Shown piece after piece: positions 5,989 to 9,684 of a stretch of 9,684 nt of DNA (the stretch's first letter is position 1; every line of letters begins with the position of its first letter). The position numbers and the translations under genes are program-made. This DNA comes from CAIRNS01 sp049508565. GTDB taxonomy: Bacteria > Elusimicrobiota > Endomicrobiia > Endomicrobiales > CAIRNS01. The notes under the pieces were generated by a model. It was given only the letters and a program-made list of their open reading frames with translations. It did not search any database and was not told the origin of the DNA. Location of the stretch: NCBI GenBank assembly GCA_049508565.1, contig JBELAT010000086.1, forward strand, positions 1-9,684. The letters are read 5' to 3'.

Positions 5989-8900
5989 TTAAAAAGCTGA
6001 AGATGGTTTCCGTTTGACAGTGCGTGAGGGTGGAGATGGGGGAAGGGTGGGTGGTGGGTCGTTCGCAATGACCGGGGTGTTTTCTATTGCCTGATTACTT
6101 GAAAGGCGGTAGATCAAAGGGACAAAGAGCAAGGAGAGAACAAGCGCAAAAGAAAGACCGCCGATAACAGTAATGGCCATAGGTTGCGTCGCACCCGATC
6201 CGTGTTTTCCCAGGCCCAGAGCCAGAGGCATAAGATCGATGATGGTGACCATCGTGGTCATAAGAACAGGGCGCAGCCGGTAAACGGTTGCTTGAACAAT
6301 CAAATCATCCAGAGGCAGTCCTGCGGTGTTGTTTTTACTCATAAAATTATAGCGGTCGACCAGAAAGATAGATATACTTACCGCGTGGCCGGTTAACATG
6401 ATCATCCCCAGCATCGAAATTGAGTTAATCGACTGACCGGTAAAGAAGAGTGTATACACGGCTCCTAAAACGCCCAGGGGAACCGCTGTCATGACGATAA
6501 GAGGCTGTCCCAGCGCTTCAAATTCTGAGGCCAGGATCATGTAAATAATTATTGCACCCAAAATCATGGCAAAAACTGAAGATTGCATTGATTCTCGAAT
6601 GGCCAGCATTTCGCCCGTAATCGTTGTGGTTATATCGTCTTTTTGAGGCATATCATCGAGAACATTCTGTAATCTTTTTACGGCACTGGAGAAATTACCC
6701 TTGATGCTGCCGGTGACCAGGTATATACGCTGTCCTTCAGACCGTTTAATTTCAGGAACAGATCTCACCATTGCCGCCACGCTAACCTGTTTGAGTTGTA
6801 TGGTCATACCCCACGGCGAATACGCGGTCATTTCCATGACTTTCTGAAGAGTGTCGCGGTCTTCCGGTCGCAACGTTACCCGGATATCGCGTTCCTCATC
6901 AACGAGTTTAAGTTTGGTAGCAACATAACCTTTAATCGCGGCCAGAGCCATGGCGGAAATGTCCTGAGTAGAGAGTCCAAAAAGCGATGCGCGTTCACGA
7001 TCCACCTGTACTTTAAGTTCCGGGACAAGATCCATTGGCGTGATCTTGATACCGTAAAATTCCGGCAGTTCACCCATCGCTTTTTTGATATCTTCGGAAT
7101 GGGCCCGCAATTTATCGAGGTCCTTGCCTTTTACTTCAATAGTCAGACCAGATGAGGCACCGATAGATGTGCCAAACAATCCCTGCTGGGTAATAAATTC
7201 CGTTTCAAGTCCCGGTATGTTCCATGTTTTTATTTCTTTATTTATGTCTTCCACAATTTCTTCAGTTGGCAGTCCTTTTTCCGTGAGGCGGCAGACGATT
7301 CGTGCCTGGTAGGAAGCCAGAGATTCGGTGGCCGCAGTACCCAGCTCATCACCCGTTGACCCGACTATGGCTGAGAGATCTTTTATTTCACTGTAGCGGG
7401 AGATTACCTTTTCAATACGCTTGGTCAGGTTGTTGGTGTCCGCTAGTGGAGTTTGAGGAAGCATGTTTATGTTAAGCACAAAGTGCCTGTCATCGGATTT
7501 CGGCATGAATTCTTTAGGGATAGCGTAAAAGACTAGAGCTGCAAGAGCAGTATAGACGCCCAGGACCAGCAGTAGTTTTTTCCAGGGCCACTTCAAGACC
7601 TTGCGCAAGAGGGGGGTAAAGGTGTGATCCGCGAATTTCTTGCCAAAATCAGTGCTGAATTTTGAGAGGTCCATTTTGAGAAGCAGTGTGGGCACAAGAA
7701 ATAATGCGACGAAAATAGAGGCAATCATTCCAAACGATATGGTCAGTGCGAGTTGTTTAAACAGCTGTCCCGCCATTCCGGTAATAAAGATAAACGGTAT
7801 GAAAATGGCGATCGTGGTTATGGTGGAGCTCAGGACTGTGGGAACCAGTTCATTGACCGAATCGAAAATGAGATCTTTCTTATTCTTCCGGGGCTCCTTG
7901 TGGTACGCGACAATGATGTTTTCCATAACGACGTTGGCATTATCGACGACCATGCCGAACCCTATGACGATACCGCCGAGCGACATGGTGTTTATCGTAA
8001 TATTTTCGAAATACATAAATATGAGGGTGACAAACGTTGTCAGAGGTATAGCAAGATTGATTATAATAGAGGCCGAAAGGCTTCTCATGAATATAAGCAG
8101 AATAATAAGCGAGCAGATACCTCCTTCCAGTGCGTTTTTATAAATATCATTGATGGATGCGCTGACAAATTCCGACTGATCGTAGATGATCCTGACATCG
8201 ACATTGGCTGGGATTTTGTTGGTTATTTCAGCGAGTTTTTTTCGCACTACTTTAGATATACTGATGAGGTTAGCACCTGATTGAGGATAAATGCCGAGAG
8301 AAATGTTCTCTCTGCCGTTATAGCGGGAAAAACCTGTTTTCTCTTTGAGTGAGTCTTTAACGTCGGCGATATCACGCATGAAAACGACCTTGTCGCTGCG
8401 CACGGGTTCCGCGTTGCGGATGCGGCGCTGGCGGTAGGAGGGTTCATTTTCATCCATATGCTTGCCAAATGAGAGCTGGGCGATATCGTTGAGGGTCTGA
8501 AATTCACCCACCGTTTTGACGAGATATTCGGAGGATTCTTCCTTGATAGTGCCGGCGGGATAGGTGATATTGGCGTCGCGCAACGAGCTGATAATATCGG
8601 TGATTGCGATCTGGTTTGCCAGTAACCGGCCTTTGTCGATTTCAACAAGAATCTCTTTTTTTTCTCCGCCTCTGATTTCTATTTTAGCAACACCATCAAG
8701 ACGTTCTAGCTCATCTTTAATACTTTTTTTACAGAAGGTACGCAGATCTGACATCTTCCAGGGATCTGATTCATCATTGGTATAGCTTACCGAAAGAATC
8801 ATTGCCTCCACCTGCATTGGGTTGAACTTAAGCACGACAGGTTCGTCGGCGTCCCGGGGGAGGGTATCTTTGATAAGATCGATTTTTTCCCGCACGTCCA

Positions 8901-9216
8901 TTGTCGCCAGATCCATGTTCGTTCCCCAACGGAACTCAACGGTGACGACTGACGATCCTTCTTTCGATACTGAAGTGACTTTTTTGACATTTTTTACCGT
9001 GCCGATAGTTTCTTCAATGAGTTTACTGATAAGTTTTTCGGATTCCTCGGGGCCTGCACCTTCGTATTTGGTGATAATGGTAATCTGGGGATATTCCATA
9101 GAGGGAAACAATTCCTGCGGAATACGGCTCCATGATATCAACCCCATGATGATCACACCAACAAAAATCATGATTGTCGTTACAGGCCGTTCAACCGGCA
9201 GTCGCATGAAATTCAT
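5989..9216 (-). CDS. RND (AcrB/HAE1-type) efflux transporter permease
   Basis: An inner-membrane, proton-driven pump subunit of 1075 residues, normally working with a periplasmic adaptor and an outer-membrane channel. The N-terminus MNFMRLPVERPVTTIMIFVGV is the usual cytoplasmic tip plus first membrane span (about 11-29). Two large periplasmic loops (about 30-360 and 567-878) alternate with spans at about 361-512, 548-566 and 880-1038. The signature FPSMEYPQI (37-45) is present. In the fourth span the relay motif is GMVVDNANVVMEN, keeping the first Asp (D425) but with Asn426 for the second. The position of the AcrB tenth-span Lys appears to be Ser947 (GHAVSIS). A charged stretch (about 250-275) looks longer than usual, and the tail is proline-rich (about 1053-1064). 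ATG 9216 has AGGAG (9222-9226) five bases upstream. It lies 138 bases after another RND gene, probably in one operon. Substrate unknown. Confidence 0.93.
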   Translation of the reverse strand: MNFMRLPVERPVTTIMIFVGVIIMGLISWSRIPQELFPSMEYPQITIITKYEGAGPEESEKLISKLIEETIGTVKNVKKVTSVSKEGSSVVTVEFRWGTNMDLATMDVREKIDLIKDTLPRDADEPVVLKFNPMQVEAMILSVSYTNDESDPWKMSDLRTFCKKSIKDELERLDGVAKIEIRGGEKKEILVEIDKGRLLANQIAITDIISSLRDANITYPAGTIKEESSEYLVKTVGEFQTLNDIAQLSFGKHMDENEPSYRQRRIRNAEPVRSDKVVFMRDIADVKDSLKEKTGFSRYNGRENISLGIYPQSGANLISISKVVRKKLAEITNKIPANVDVRIIYDQSEFVSASINDIYKNALEGGICSLIILLIFMRSLSASIIINLAIPLTTFVTLIFMYFENITINTMSLGGIVIGFGMVVDNANVVMENIIVAYHKEPRKNKKDLIFDSVNELVPTVLSSTITTIAIFIPFIFITGMAGQLFKQLALTISFGMIASIFVALFLVPTLLLKMDLSKFSTDFGKKFADHTFTPLLRKVLKWPWKKLLLVLGVYTALAALVFYAIPKEFMPKSDDRHFVLNINMLPQTPLADTNNLTKRIEKVISRYSEIKDLSAIVGSTGDELGTAATESLASYQARIVCRLTEKGLPTEEIVEDINKEIKTWNIPGLETEFITQQGLFGTSIGASSGLTIEVKGKDLDKLRAHSEDIKKAMGELPEFYGIKITPMDLVPELKVQVDRERASLFGLSTQDISAMALAAIKGYVATKLKLVDEERDIRVTLRPEDRDTLQKVMEMTAYSPWGMTIQLKQVSVAAMVRSVPEIKRSEGQRIYLVTGSIKGNFSSAVKRLQNVLDDMPQKDDITTTITGEMLAIRESMQSSVFAMILGAIIIYMILASEFEALGQPLIVMTAVPLGVLGAVYTLFFTGQSINSISMLGMIMLTGHAVSISIFLVDRYNFMSKNNTAGLPLDDLIVQATVYRLRPVLMTTMVTIIDLMPLALGLGKHGSGATQPMAITVIGGLSFALVLSLLFVPLIYRLSSNQAIENTPVIANDPPPTLPPSPPSRTVKRKPSSAF

Positions 9217-9354
9217 AAAAGCTCCTGATATACTGTCATATAAATTAAAGGTCCCACATCTATATCACGTTTAGTTGCTCTATCTCAATGTTCCTGAGGG
9301 TCTCAAAAAAAAGTCCCTACTTATTAAACCTTATTGCTACGATGAACTCAAATC
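9217..9354 (-). other. 138-base gap between the two RND genes
   Basis: The gap carries the ribosome binding site of the downstream pump gene (AGGAG, 9222-9226). A run of eight T on the minus strand (9305-9312) has no stable stem before it, so I do not call a terminator. No promoter with two good boxes is evident. Co-transcription of the two RND genes is likely. Confidence 0.4.
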
Positions 9355-9684
9355 TCACCACGAATAAATCAACCGCAGTTTACTTAACAAAAATTCAACC
9401 CATTGTCCAACCCAATCGCACAGGGAACGCCATAACTGCGGGACGGTATCTTCTACGTAATGGGTCGCTTTCTCCATCGAAAGATATGCTACCGGTACGA
9501 TAAATAACGTCAGTATGGAGCCGGTTATGGTGCCAAAAAGCACCGTAAGTCCCAGCGAGCGCCACATGGACGCTGCCTCGTCCTTACTAAGGACCATCGG
9601 AACAAGTCCCAGAGTTTTCATGAGAAGGGTTATGAGTTCAGGACGAAGACGTTCTTTGCACGATTCGAAAATCACGCGAATGAG
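9355..9684 (-). CDS. RND efflux transporter, C-terminal part (gene continues past the right edge)
   Basis: The frame is open to the window edge and gives the last 109 residues of a second RND permease. It begins LIRVIFESCKERLRPELIT, matching the conserved segment before the eleventh membrane span of AcrB-type pumps (EACRxRLRPIxMT). Two hydrophobic spans follow: LLMKTLGLVPMVL, then LGLTVLFGTITGSILTLFIVPVAY with the usual VP motif of the twelfth span. A longer than usual amphipathic tail ends LRLIYSW. The start codon is outside the window. It precedes the complete RND gene in the same direction. Tandem RND pairs are known from MdtB/MdtC, where both form one mixed trimer, and that arrangement is possible here. 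Confidence 0.88.
   Translation of the reverse strand, partial: LIRVIFESCKERLRPELITLLMKTLGLVPMVLSKDEAASMWRSLGLTVLFGTITGSILTLFIVPVAYLSMEKATHYVEDTVPQLWRSLCDWVGQWVEFLLSKLRLIYSW

Noticed and set aside
7640..8280. Two overlapping plus-strand frames of 167 and 175 residues
   Set aside because: Both are antisense to the RND pump membrane segments; hydrophobic stretches in one of them mirror the pump's codons.
9305..9312. T8 run on the minus strand as a terminator between the RND genes
   Set aside because: No stable stem precedes it on the transcribed strand; the only pairing is a few weak bases around it.

Overview
The window comes from a Gram-negative-type bacterium. It carries parts of two RND (resistance-nodulation-division) pumps, which normally work across two membranes, and a CheB/CheR/histidine-kinase fusion. 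Base composition is moderate to AT-rich by eye. I cannot name the lineage from sequence alone.

Layout. Positions 1-427 hold no convincing gene. This stretch has a good leftward promoter at its left edge (26-54), a weaker rightward promoter inside an inverted repeat (171-220), and a leader with overlapping small reading frames. Positions 428-4192 (+) encode a large cytoplasmic hybrid: CheB methylesterase, CheR methyltransferase, PAS-like segment, coiled coil, PAS, PAS, HisKA, HATPase. Positions 4193-4399 are a short convergent intergenic region with four related GACACCCATTTT-like motifs and several hairpins. Positions 4400-5927 (-) hold an IS91-type Y2/HUH transposase and, overlapping its 3' end, a small CxxC-rich protein gene with its own ribosome binding site. 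A compact GC-only hairpin (5967-5983) separates the transposase from a complete RND pump gene, 5989-9216 (-). The C-terminal end of a second RND gene (9355-9684, -) runs off the right edge. The two RND genes are in tandem, and any membrane-fusion adaptor would lie beyond the window.

The most interesting feature is a perfect tract of 11 AAAACCC heptamers (448-524) just inside the 5' end of the cheB/cheR/kinase gene. Seven is not a multiple of three, so gain or loss of one unit shifts the reading frame. Two start regions in different frames lie upstream: ATG 415 with a strong GGAGG site, and ATG 428/434 with AGAGGA. At 11 copies the 428/434 starts read into CheB. At 10 or 13 copies ATG 415 would. 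At 9 or 12 copies neither would. This is the design expected of a phase-variable, possibly three-level, switch on a sensory protein. Switching itself is inferred; the repeat, the starts and the stop codons in the other frames are read directly from the sequence.
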